NCBI GenBank assembly: GCA_036011305.1 | Contig: DASCNA010000217.1 | Location: 1-5,619, forward strand | DNA: 5,619 nt | Direction: 5' to 3' | DNA from: DASCNA01 sp036011305 | Lineage (GTDB): Bacteria > Verrucomicrobiota > Lentisphaeria > Victivallales > GWF2-38-69 | Part shown: positions 1 to 5,617 of the stretch, piece by piece | Layout: each line of letters begins with the position of its first letter | Position numbering within the stretch: the stretch's first letter is position 1 | Translations under genes and position numbers: made by a program | Notes under the pieces: generated by a model | What the model saw: only the letters and a program-made list of their open reading frames with translations | The model's database searches: none | Told to the model about the DNA's origin: nothing

Positions 1-51
1 TTAAATAAAAGTAATTATATAAAATATTATAGAACATTTTGCATAAAAATA

Positions 52-331
52 TTAAATTTCAAAAAAAAATATTTTACCTATCTCAATATCAGCAAGTAGC
101 TGCATTCTTTTACATAAAGGCACAACGTCAGAAGCAGGAACAGTGTAATTTAGAAGGAGCATTAAAAGGTAAAATTAAAGCAACACCAAAATAAATTGTG
201 AAAGCTATTGCCTTCAGAAATAACTTTATATCTCCAATTTCATCTATTGCAAGAAGACAACAGCGGATATAAAGAGGTAAAACTGGAAACAAGTATTCTG
301 TACGAGTTACAGCAAGTTTACAAAACAACAA
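52..331 (-). pseudogene. decayed membrane-protein gene, C-terminal part
   Basis: On the minus strand a stop-free stretch reads from about 331 to a TGA at 128-130. It contains TRTEYLFPVLPLYIRCC and then a hydrophobic segment KAIAFTIYFGVALILPF. If the frame is shifted once at about 149-151, within a short A-run on the coding strand, reading continues as NYTVPASDVVPLCKR and then MQLLADIEIGKIFFFEI to a TAA at 52-54. Both halves look protein-like and join smoothly, which supports one broken gene of which about 95 residues are visible. A TAG lies immediately upstream of the readable part, and further upstream the frame is full of stops. The pattern R-x-E-Y-L-x-P-x-L-P loosely recalls the membrane core of GT-C type glycosyltransferases, but I do not recognise the family. 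There is no ribosome site or credible start codon. The alternative is a chance antisense frame. Confidence 0.35.
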
Positions 332-518
332 CTACTGCGATGTAAAAATACGTGTAGGTACTTAATTGATAAAGAACTAAGTTTAAATATATTCACTTAT
401 ATACAAAAGAATATAAGGCGATAGTTAGAATGTTACTTTATGATTATCCATATTTTTACATTATTCAGGCTAATCTATATCATGGGTAAATCTTCAGGCA
501 CCTCCTAAAGGATTATTA

Positions 519-538
519 CCACGTCTAGAAAGACGTGG
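519..538. terminator. perfect 8-bp hairpin beyond the MFS gene
   Basis: CCACGTCT (519-526), loop AGAA, AGACGTGG (531-538). The stem is perfect and GC-rich for this window, and lies about 35 bases beyond the transporter's stop codon, so it could end that transcript. No T-run follows on the minus strand, so it is not a textbook intrinsic terminator. A short stem like this near a junction can also be a subterminal hairpin of an IS200/IS605-type element, but no transposase is visible nearby. Confidence 0.4.
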
Positions 539-572
539 ATTTCTAAATTGGATTAAAACCGTCCAAAATAAT

Positions 573-1781
573 TTATGAAGTTGATATAATTAGTTTAATA
601 TCAGTTTTATGCATAATTACTATTAATGTTGAAAATATTACTTCTATAAAAGCAATTACAGCCACTCCGATAAATATTGTATGCAGATCATAACCTAAAC
701 TTTGAAAATAACCGATAAAGTATAATCCAACTGCAAAACCAATAGATGCAAAACATGGCAAAAATCTAAATATGTGGGCATATATATCTCTTCCTACAAA
801 TTCAGATAGTAAGGACATGGAAAGAGCAGTATAACTTCCAACGCAACCTCCCAATAGAAAATTAGATATTAACAAAATATTAAAACAATCTGAAGAAATA
901 AAAATCATTAATGATATTAAAGCTAATATATATGACAGCATTAAAAGATATTTTGTATGAATTTTTATTGTAATTTTACCAATTGTATAAGTTAAAACTA
1001 CTATCCCAAGACCAAGTGATATCCATAAATTATTTGACATGAATGATGTGTAATTTAATGAATATACTACATATTCATTCATTAATACACACTGAGGCAA
1101 TATAACAATACCGGATAATGTGTAAAGAAAAATGAAAACAATAAGCTTCGAAGTTACATACTTTTTATAATCATTTGGCTTTATTATTTTTTTTGGGAAT
1201 TTATGAACATTTACCACAGATAAATTTCTCTTTAAGAAAGAACATATAATAATAGCAGCTATACATATTACAAAAATACTCATCCAAGAACTTAAAATAC
1301 TGTAAGGAAGAACTACTGGCAACAGTATTCCCTGTATAATAATTGATGTACCAATTGACATAAATATAAAACATGTAAAAAAGGATTTTTTATTTTTATC
1401 AAACATTGGCAGAGTAATTGACGGTATACCTACCATAAGTGCACCTGTCATTAAGCCAGTGATAAAACGTGAAAAACTTTGCCACTGAAATCCAAAATTA
1501 AAGGAACACCCAAGTACACCCAAACTAGCGATAAATGCAAATATAAGTAATAGGTTAAGTTTATTATTCATATATTTTTCTATATATGGAAAAATCAGTG
1601 CCCCGACTACTGAACCTACAAAAGTAGCAGCATTAATATAAGATGCATCTGATTGTGAAAACCAATGTTTTCTTATCATTTGAGGTAAAATTGGACCATA
1701 TATATAACGACCGATTCCAATACCTACAAAGCATATAATAAATGTAAATACTGCTACTTTATATTGATCTCTGATATTCAT
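573..1781 (-). CDS. MFS transporter, YbfB/YjiJ (MFS_4) type
   Basis: This gene encodes a 402-residue inner-membrane protein of normal length for a 12-helix major facilitator. Hydrophobic segments follow one another along the chain, with a longer hydrophilic loop at about residues 184-212 (RNLSVVNVHKFPKKIIKPND and on) separating two six-helix halves. The N-terminal GIGIGRYIYGPILPQM (about residues 20-35) matches the signature region of the YbfB/YjiJ family (GIGRF-x-Y-x-P-LLP-x-M in known members), as does the following SDASYINAATFVGSVVGALIF. Substrates of this family are poorly defined, so none is assigned. The start is ATG at 1779-1781, the only option just after an in-frame TGA. It has only a weak purine stretch (AAGAAAAA) upstream, so translation may be coupled to the 42-residue gene ending 15 bases before it. 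It is transcribed divergently from the PAS regulator, an obvious candidate controller. No frameshift or internal stop is seen. Confidence 0.87.
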   Translation of the reverse strand: MNIRDQYKVAVFTFIICFVGIGIGRYIYGPILPQMIRKHWFSQSDASYINAATFVGSVVGALIFPYIEKYMNNKLNLLLIFAFIASLGVLGCSFNFGFQWQSFSRFITGLMTGALMVGIPSITLPMFDKNKKSFFTCFIFMSIGTSIIIQGILLPVVLPYSILSSWMSIFVICIAAIIICSFLKRNLSVVNVHKFPKKIIKPNDYKKYVTSKLIVFIFLYTLSGIVILPQCVLMNEYVVYSLNYTSFMSNNLWISLGLGIVVLTYTIGKITIKIHTKYLLMLSYILALISLMIFISSDCFNILLISNFLLGGCVGSYTALSMSLLSEFVGRDIYAHIFRFLPCFASIGFAVGLYFIGYFQSLGYDLHTIFIGVAVIAFIEVIFSTLIVIMHKTDIKLIISTS

Positions 1782-1796
1782 TAATCAATATTTTTC

Positions 1797-1925
1797 TTAA
1801 TGGTGATATTCTTTGTATTTGCAATGTGTCGGTAAAAGAATATTACCATAGTTGCTAGATGCTTTTTTATATTTTTTCCAAAAGTTACTAACTTTTTTTA
1901 ACGGTTTTTTTGTATGCTTATTCAT
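1797..1925 (-). CDS. lysine-rich 42-residue peptide, unrecognised
   Basis: The frame runs from ATG at 1923-1925 to TAA at 1797-1799. The peptide begins MNKHTKKPLKKVSNFWKKYK and ends ILLPTHCKYKEYHH. It has eleven Lys, four His, one Glu, no Asp and no Arg, so it is very basic, and it has a single Cys (residue 35). The ribosome site AAGGAGGT lies exactly 7 bases from the ATG and is the best in the window, which is the main argument that this is a real gene. It is the first gene of the probable transcript that continues into the MFS gene 15 bases later. There is no signal peptide or hydrophobic segment. It could be a leader peptide whose translation governs the transporter gene, a small basic nucleic-acid or membrane-binding peptide, or a precursor peptide exported by the transporter. 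None of these is shown by the sequence. I know no family that it matches. Confidence 0.6.
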   Translation of the reverse strand: MNKHTKKPLKKVSNFWKKYKKASSNYGNILLPTHCKYKEYHH

Positions 1926-1932
1926 AATAATT

Positions 1933-1943
1933 ACCTCCTTTTT
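1933..1943 (-). promoter_or_regulatory. strong ribosome binding site
   Basis: AAAAAGGAGGT on the minus strand, 7 bases before the ATG at 1925. It nearly matches the full anti-Shine-Dalgarno complement and fixes the start of the 42-residue gene. The MFS gene behind it lacks a comparable site. Confidence 0.75.
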
Positions 1944-2016
1944 AAATTTATTTCATACTATAAAATAAACTTAATTAGATTCGAATAAAGAAGAAATAGC
2001 TAACTATAAAGTTGAT
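1944..2016. promoter_or_regulatory. divergent promoter region
   Basis: This AT-rich spacer lies between the minus-strand peptide/MFS operon and the plus-strand regulator. On the minus strand a TATAGT lies 17 bases after TTCGAA (1980-1985), a possible but poor -35/-10 pair leading to the strong ribosome site. On the plus strand TATAAA (2005-2010) is a possible -10 for the regulator, with no good -35. Both directions would share the palindrome TTCGAA. These assignments rest on weak matches in AT-rich DNA. Confidence 0.3.
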
Positions 2017-2088
2017 AAATAGCCATATATGTCATAAAATATACTACAATGAATTAATTTATGACATATATATACATATGAGCTATTT
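2017..2088. repeat. long inverted repeat enclosing the regulator's start codon
   Basis: The inner arms are a perfect 14-bp inverted repeat: ATATATGTCATAAA (2025-2038) and TTTATGACATATAT (2058-2071), with 19 bases between. Outer arms AAATAGC (2017-2023) and GCTATTT (2082-2088) also pair, leaving C2024 on one side and ten bases (2072-2081) on the other. The ATG at 2078-2080 falls in that unpaired bulge. As DNA this could be an operator for the encoded helix-turn-helix protein. As RNA it could hide or present the start codon. No Shine-Dalgarno sequence is visible before this ATG. Confidence 0.55.
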
Positions 2089-3664
2089 TAACAAGAGTAA
2101 ATTCAAACAACTTAGAAAAAGTTTGAAATTAACACAGCAACAGGCAGCTGAAGCTATTGGCAAAGCATCATACAGAACGATATTGCGATGGGAAAAAGGT
2201 GAAGGCGTACCAACAACAGCTGAAATAAAAATCCTAGCCGAAATGCTACAGGTTCCTGTATGTGAGATTTCTGACCTGGATAAAACAATTCAGCAACCAT
2301 ATTTTTACAATTCATTAAGTAATCTTGATAAAAGCACATATGATTTTTCAACAAAAACAGAAACTGAAAAGCAAAAGATACTGATTGATAGCATGAAGCA
2401 AAATAAAATGCTAACATGGCAAAAACAACAAAAAAACATAGTGATTGATAGTATTAGTACAATAATTAATTGTTTAAATGTTTTGGTTTACAAAAAGAAC
2501 AGAGATTTAAAATATACTTTTATAAATCACTATTTTTTATCATATTTCGGTTTTGGTGGTGAAAATCTCATTTTAGGACAAAGAAATTCTGATATTTGGA
2601 AGAATCAGGATCATTGGTCTGAAATTACAAAAATAGAAAAAGAGGTTTTAGATACGAAATTACCTGTTTTGAATAGAGTAATTAACATCCCCAAAGTCTT
2701 TGGTTCTCACGGCTCTGGCATTGTAAGCATTAAACCAATATTTAACAATGATGGTCAAGTAAAGGAAATAACCGGTTCTATACAAGATATTTCTGGAGAG
2801 CAAACTCTAAATGAAAAATTTTTTTATATGGAATCTGTCCTCGAAAACTTAGAACATGTAATTTGGATAATAAAAACAAAGCCTTACAGACATTTTATAT
2901 ATATTAATAATGCTGTAGAAAAAATATTTAATGTAAGAAAAAGAGAATTTTATAAAAATGTCGATTTCTGGATAAATTATATACATAAAGATGATAGAAA
3001 AAGAATCAAAAAAGAATTCCATAATCGTATGAAGGAAATGGAATATCGGATTGTAGTCAACGGAGACCAGGATAAATGGATTCAGCATTTCTCATATAAT
3101 GCCATAATCAAGGATTCAGAAATCGAATTTGGAGTTATAAAAGATATTACAAAAAAACGAAATAATGAGAAGATAAGACTTATGATGGAAACAACCATTA
3201 ATTCGATGAATGAAACTTTTGGATTAATTGGGCCTAATTTTCATAAAATTTTATATTACAGCAAGTCTAGAGAAAAAATATATGGATATCCATTAAAAAT
3301 ACTTACTGAAGGCGGGCACGATTTTTGGTTGAATAAATGCGTACATCCTGATGACTATAAAGAACAAAAACAATATAGTGATAATGATATATGGCCTGAA
3401 ATCAGGAAATATAGAATAATAAGAAAAGATAGAAAAATCCGATGGCTTGAAACAAGACGTATAAAAATTAGATTTGACGGTCAATTATGCTCTGCTTTTT
3501 TTGAAACTGATATCACAAATCAGTTAGAAAAAGAAAAAATATATAAAGATGGCTATAAACAAAGAAATATTGATATTGCTAAGAAGCTTAAAAATAAAAA
3601 AATACCACTTTCAATAATATCTGAATCTACAAATCTTTCTAAAAATGAAGTAGATAACCTATAG
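2078..3664 (+). CDS. XRE-type HTH regulator with three PAS-like domains and Rpn-type tail
   Basis: This predicted cytoplasmic DNA-binding sensor has 528 residues from ATG 2078. A TTG at 2012 would add 22 residues, but that stretch mostly encodes an inverted repeat and has no well-placed ribosome site, so the ATG is preferred. Residues about 8-66 form a Cro/C1-type HTH (FKQLRKSLKLTQQQAAEAIG, then RTILRWEKGEGVPT). Three PAS-like units follow at about 120-240, 250-360 and 373-483. The second and third carry PAS_3-type signatures (FWINYIHKDDRKRI; FWLNKCVHPDDYKE) and each ends in a typical D-I-T exit (VIKDITKKR; FFETDITNQLEKE). The last 40 residues (IDIAKKLKNKKIPLSIIS, then ESTNLSKNEVDNL) match the tail of Rpn/PD-(D/E)XK transposase-like nucleases, without the nuclease domain. 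There is no kinase, GGDEF or sigma-54 domain and no membrane segment, so sensing probably acts directly on DNA binding. Ligands are unknown. The stop is TAG. The likely target is the divergent MFS operon and its own promoter. Confidence 0.85.
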   Translation: MSYFNKSKFKQLRKSLKLTQQQAAEAIGKASYRTILRWEKGEGVPTTAEIKILAEMLQVPVCEISDLDKTIQQPYFYNSLSNLDKSTYDFSTKTETEKQKILIDSMKQNKMLTWQKQQKNIVIDSISTIINCLNVLVYKKNRDLKYTFINHYFLSYFGFGGENLILGQRNSDIWKNQDHWSEITKIEKEVLDTKLPVLNRVINIPKVFGSHGSGIVSIKPIFNNDGQVKEITGSIQDISGEQTLNEKFFYMESVLENLEHVIWIIKTKPYRHFIYINNAVEKIFNVRKREFYKNVDFWINYIHKDDRKRIKKEFHNRMKEMEYRIVVNGDQDKWIQHFSYNAIIKDSEIEFGVIKDITKKRNNEKIRLMMETTINSMNETFGLIGPNFHKILYYSKSREKIYGYPLKILTEGGHDFWLNKCVHPDDYKEQKQYSDNDIWPEIRKYRIIRKDRKIRWLETRRIKIRFDGQLCSAFFETDITNQLEKEKIYKDGYKQRNIDIAKKLKNKKIPLSIISESTNLSKNEVDNL

Positions 3665-4022
3665 AGTTATTCTTTATCATGCAAAATAAATGAAGTATTT
3701 TCTTTTAATTTCAATCTATACAAAGTTGCAAAAGGTATATGAAAAGTCTTTGAAACATAATTCTTCTTATATTTTTCATCTGTTTATAAAAAATGACTTA
3801 TAGAATTTCTTTCTGAATATTTTTATAGTACACAGACCTGACTATTGCCGGAATTTGAAGAATAATTAGGAGAGTTAACAAAAATTGACTCCTCTACACA
3901 AATTTAATAACAAAGAATTTTAATGTTTCAATATTAAACATTAAGAATCTTTTCTTTATTTATGCAATACAAATAAAATATTTTATAGTATTATTTATAT
4001 ATTTATAATGGATTAATACAAT
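3665..4022. other. non-coding gap, no gene recognised
   Basis: This is very AT-rich, with stops in all plus-strand frames at short intervals. On the minus strand one 24-codon open stretch (VEESIFVNSPNYSSNSG and on) lacks a start codon or a family match. It contains a small stem GAGTTAA (3872-3878) / TTGACTC (3885-3891) with one G-T pair, and the longer terminator-like hairpin at 3912-3952. Otherwise I see nothing. Confidence 0.5.
3912..3957 (+). terminator. AT-rich terminator-like hairpin downstream of the PAS regulator
   Basis: The left arm 3912-3928 pairs with 3936-3952 over 17 positions with one A-A mismatch and one G-T pair, around a 7-base loop (CAATATT). The core is TTAATGTTT / AAACATTAA. 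The broken T-run TCTTTATTT follows. It lies about 250 bases beyond the regulator's stop and could end that transcript. The stem is weak in GC, so efficiency is doubtful. Confidence 0.4.
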
Positions 4023-4129
4023 AATATTGATATTGCCGCAAAAAGTGCATGCTGAAAAGAGGCATAACTATTGTCAATCTTTATGCTGAAAAAATGAAAA
4101 TAAACGATAGTCAAACTCTAGTTTTATAA
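4023..4129 (+). pseudogene. remnant of an Rpn-type C-terminal tail
   Basis: From 4043 one frame reads KCMLKRGITIVNLYAEKM then KINDSQTLVL and a TAA at 4127-4129. In another frame just upstream (4023-4043) it reads NIDIAAK. Bridged by one frameshift, this gives N-I-D-I-A-x-K...MLKRGI...AE...L, the layout of the alpha-helical tail of Rpn/PD-(D/E)XK transposase-like proteins, and parallels the end of the PAS regulator (NIDIAKKLKNKKIPLSIISE). The 14 bases AATATTGATATTGC are identical at 4023-4036 and 3566-3579. Nothing upstream of 4023 is recognisable, so only the last roughly 35 codons of some gene survive. The alternative is chance, since the alignment needs a one-residue gap and the region also folds into inverted repeats. 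Confidence 0.4.
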
Positions 4130-4139
4130 GTTTGCACTT
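4043..4139 (+). promoter_or_regulatory. possible structured leader before the 88-residue gene
   Basis: AAGTGCA (4043-4049) pairs with TGCACTT (4133-4139). Inside, ACTATTGT (4067-4074) pairs with ACGATAGT (4104-4111) with one G-T, and AAAC (4113-4116) with GTTT (4121-4124), which would give a three-way junction. An alternative stem GCATAA (4062-4067) / TTATGC (4081-4086) competes. The fold ends 21 bases before the ribosome site. It overlaps the putative tail remnant, so it may be incidental. No known riboswitch class is recognised. Confidence 0.2.
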
Positions 4140-4160
4140 AAATAATTTAAAACCAAAAAA

Positions 4161-4165
4161 AGGAG
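4161..4165 (+). promoter_or_regulatory. ribosome binding site of the 88-residue gene
   Basis: AGGAG preceded by an A-run, 6 bases before ATG 4172. It supports this start and the reality of the gene. Confidence 0.65.
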
Positions 4166-4171
4166 CAATTA

Positions 4172-4438
4172 ATGAATAAAAGGCATGATGGTATTCTATT
4201 GGATTATCAATGGTTAAAAAAATACCAGACTAGGTTAAATGAGACTGTAGACAATACCTGGGATATCATTACAGCGCTACCGGATTTTGATATAATTGAC
4301 GAGAAAGAAAGCAGGCAGTACTCAACAAAAATCAATGACATATATCGGGAAATTTCTTTTAAAATCGATAAAGGCTTAGGAGATCTAAAAGATCAACTAC
4401 CAAAAGAAATCTTTCAGAAAGAAAATTATTTAGAATAA
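4172..4438 (+). CDS. 88-residue hypothetical protein
   Basis: I do not recognise this gene. The frame opens at ATG 4172 with AAAAAAGGAG ending 6 bases before it, a clear ribosome site that fixes the start, and closes at TAA 4436-4438. The product is a small soluble, net acidic protein (MNKRHDGILLDYQWLKKYQT at the start, FQKENYLE at the end). It has no signal peptide, membrane segment or cysteine. Two probably helical stretches (about residues 10-36 and 46-70) flank an acidic turn (PDFDIIDEKE). It stands alone: the preceding gene ends over 500 bases upstream, and a strong intrinsic terminator lies about 60 bases downstream, so it looks like a single-gene transcript. Codon use is as AT-rich as the neighbours. 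It could be a small cytosolic accessory or effector-like protein, but nothing in the sequence decides this. Confidence 0.75.
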   Translation: MNKRHDGILLDYQWLKKYQTRLNETVDNTWDIITALPDFDIIDEKESRQYSTKINDIYREISFKIDKGLGDLKDQLPKEIFQKENYLE

Positions 4439-4498
4439 TTTAAATACAGATCCTATGATCTGAAAAAATTTACTACTGCTTTGCAGTTCAAAATAGCA

Positions 4499-4534
4499 AC
4501 AGTTGGTGCATATTTTTATGCATCGACTGTTTTT
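4499..4534 (+). terminator. intrinsic terminator after the 88-residue gene
   Basis: ACAGTTGGTGCAT (4499-4511) pairs with ATGCATCGACTGT (4518-4530) over 13 positions, two of them G-T, around a 6-base loop (ATTTTT), followed directly by a T-run (4530-4534). This is the clearest Rho-independent terminator in the window and separates the 88-residue gene from the lipoprotein-like gene. A smaller stem, CAGATC (4447-4452) / GATCTG (4457-4462), lies upstream of it without a T-run. Confidence 0.8.
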
Positions 4535-4627
4535 ATATCAGCATATGTAGTAAATAAAAATATATACATTAAAATGAGAGAAGAGAAAAAGTTAATAACG
4601 TATATATAACAATAACGCAAATAGACA

Positions 4628-5398
4628 ATGTTATTATTTAAATCGTCACTCATTTCTACTTTACTCATTCTATTGTCCTTTTGTATAAATACAGGATGTA
4701 AAAACTCTTCTGTTCAAAACATAAATAATCCAGCAGATATAAAACACTTTAATTCAGCTCAGCCTAATGAAATTTTTGCTTATCTCGGACCGATTGTAAT
4801 GAATAACACTAAATATTGGCCCGGTGACGAAATTAAATTATCTGTTCCGTTTATGGTAACTGGTTTATCAAACAGTAAACAGGTGAATTTAAATATATCT
4901 GTATGTATAAAAGACATAAATAAACAATCAAAAAAAATATCAGTTAAACAGCAAAACAATGAAGTTTTTTTTAATTTTATTCTGCCAGAAAGAATATCTG
5001 AAGGATATAAAACAGTTACTGTAGAACTCAGATCTAATAAGAGTTTAGACAGTTTTACAACAAAAATATTTGTATATAAACCAAAAATTCATATCAGCAG
5101 AGTAATTGCTAAACCTGAAATAATAAATCCCGGTGAGCTTATTACTTTATACGGTTATTATTAGTTAAACGACCTTAAACCTAATACAAAAGCAAAGGTT
5201 CATACTTCATTTTCAGGCAATTATATAAATACTGTACAAAAAGAAAATATAATTGGAGAAAAATTTAAAAAAATACATACAGCTGTTTATCATTTCCCTG
5301 TAAATTGCGAAGAAGGAACTTATATATACAGGTTTATGTTGAAATCAGATTACGGATCTTATAGCAAGACAGGAACCTTTACGGTAAAAAAAAAATAA
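4628..5398 (+). pseudogene. secreted/lipoprotein-like gene with two Ig-like domains, cut by an in-frame TAG
   Basis: The start is ATG 4628, fixed on its 5' side by an in-frame TAG at 4622-4624; the ribosome site is poor. Residues 1-23 look like an export signal (K5, then STLLILLSFCINTG) before Cys24, giving an imperfect lipobox (I-N-T-G-C), so lipidation is plausible but not certain. Residues about 48-151 (IFAYLGPIVMNNTKYWPGDE to TTKIFVYKPK) and about 152-256 form two beta-rich Ig-like modules. Each ends with an alternating strand pair after E-G-Y/T (EGYKTVTVELRS; EGTYIYRFMLKS). Codon 179 is TAG (5162-5164), but the same frame continues without another stop for 77 codons (LNDLKPNTKAKVHTSFSGNY to GTFTVKKK) to TAA 5396-5398. 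The TAG therefore truncates module two after its first strands. The likely fate is a recent nonsense pseudogene. A truncated 178-residue product or amber readthrough remain possible. The function and family were not recognised; a surface or periplasmic role is inferred from the signal. Confidence 0.7.
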
Positions 5399-5405
5399 AT
5401 AATTA

Positions 5406-5617
5406 TCAAGAATCTACTTCTTTCAATACATAAGGATCAAAACATATTATCTGCCTATTGCTTGTTTTTCCTGCCACTTCTATATAGTCGCTGTCGCGAA
5501 ATAGAAATGCATGTATGCTAACGTGTTATGCATTCTACTTTAAGTCTCAATTATACTATAACTTTCTAAACATTCACTTTGCTTTTGGACATCTGCCTTT
5601 CCTTTCTTTTTCTTTGT
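5406..5617 (-). pseudogene. decayed gene at the right edge, unrecognised
   Basis: Reading leftwards from the window edge, one frame gives GKADVQKQSECLESYSIIET, meets TAA at 5540-5542, and continues in the same frame as SRMHNTLAYMHFYF. Another frame (5406-5525) gives HAFLFRDSDYIEVAGKTSNR then QIICFDPYVLKEVDS to TGA 5406-5408. The segments look protein-like and can be joined by one stop and one frameshift into a single C-terminal gene fragment continuing past the edge. Its stop lies 7 bases from the stop of the lipoprotein-like gene, so the two are convergent. I recognise no family. The alternatives are two separate gene ends or chance open frames. Confidence 0.35.
5502..5537. repeat. inverted repeat within the right-edge remnant
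   Basis: TAGAAATGCAT (5502-5512) pairs with ATGCATTCTA (5528-5537) with one bulged A around a 15-base loop. No T-run follows on either strand, so it is not an obvious terminator. It sits where the two readable frames of the right-edge remnant overlap. Confidence 0.4.

Noticed and set aside
2012..2077. TTG start adding 22 residues to the regulator
   Set aside because: There is no well-placed ribosome site, and the added stretch is mostly the inverted repeat; ATG 2078 directly precedes the HTH.
2154..2417. 87-codon minus-strand open frame opposite the regulator
   Set aside because: It lies wholly antisense to the HTH and linker coding sequence, has no ribosome site and no family resemblance; the plus-strand frame is clearly the coding one.
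2849..3088. 79-codon minus-strand open frame rich in Phe, Ile and Tyr
   Set aside because: It is antisense to the second PAS domain; the composition is the complement of Lys/Asn/Glu-rich AT coding sequence.
3293..3484. 63-codon minus-strand open frame
   Set aside because: It is antisense to the third PAS domain, with no start signal or recognisable protein.
4043..4139. tRNA-like arrangement with a 7-bp closing stem
   Set aside because: It is too long for a standard tRNA, has no T-loop consensus and no plausible anticodon arm.
4573..4608. 11-codon frame MREEKKLITYI before the lipoprotein-like gene
   Set aside because: It is too short, without a ribosome site, and indistinguishable from chance in AT-rich DNA.
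5162..5164. TAG recoded as a sense codon throughout the genome
   Set aside because: The PAS regulator ends in TAG (3662-3664) exactly where its tail family normally ends, so TAG acts as a stop here; local suppression is not excluded.
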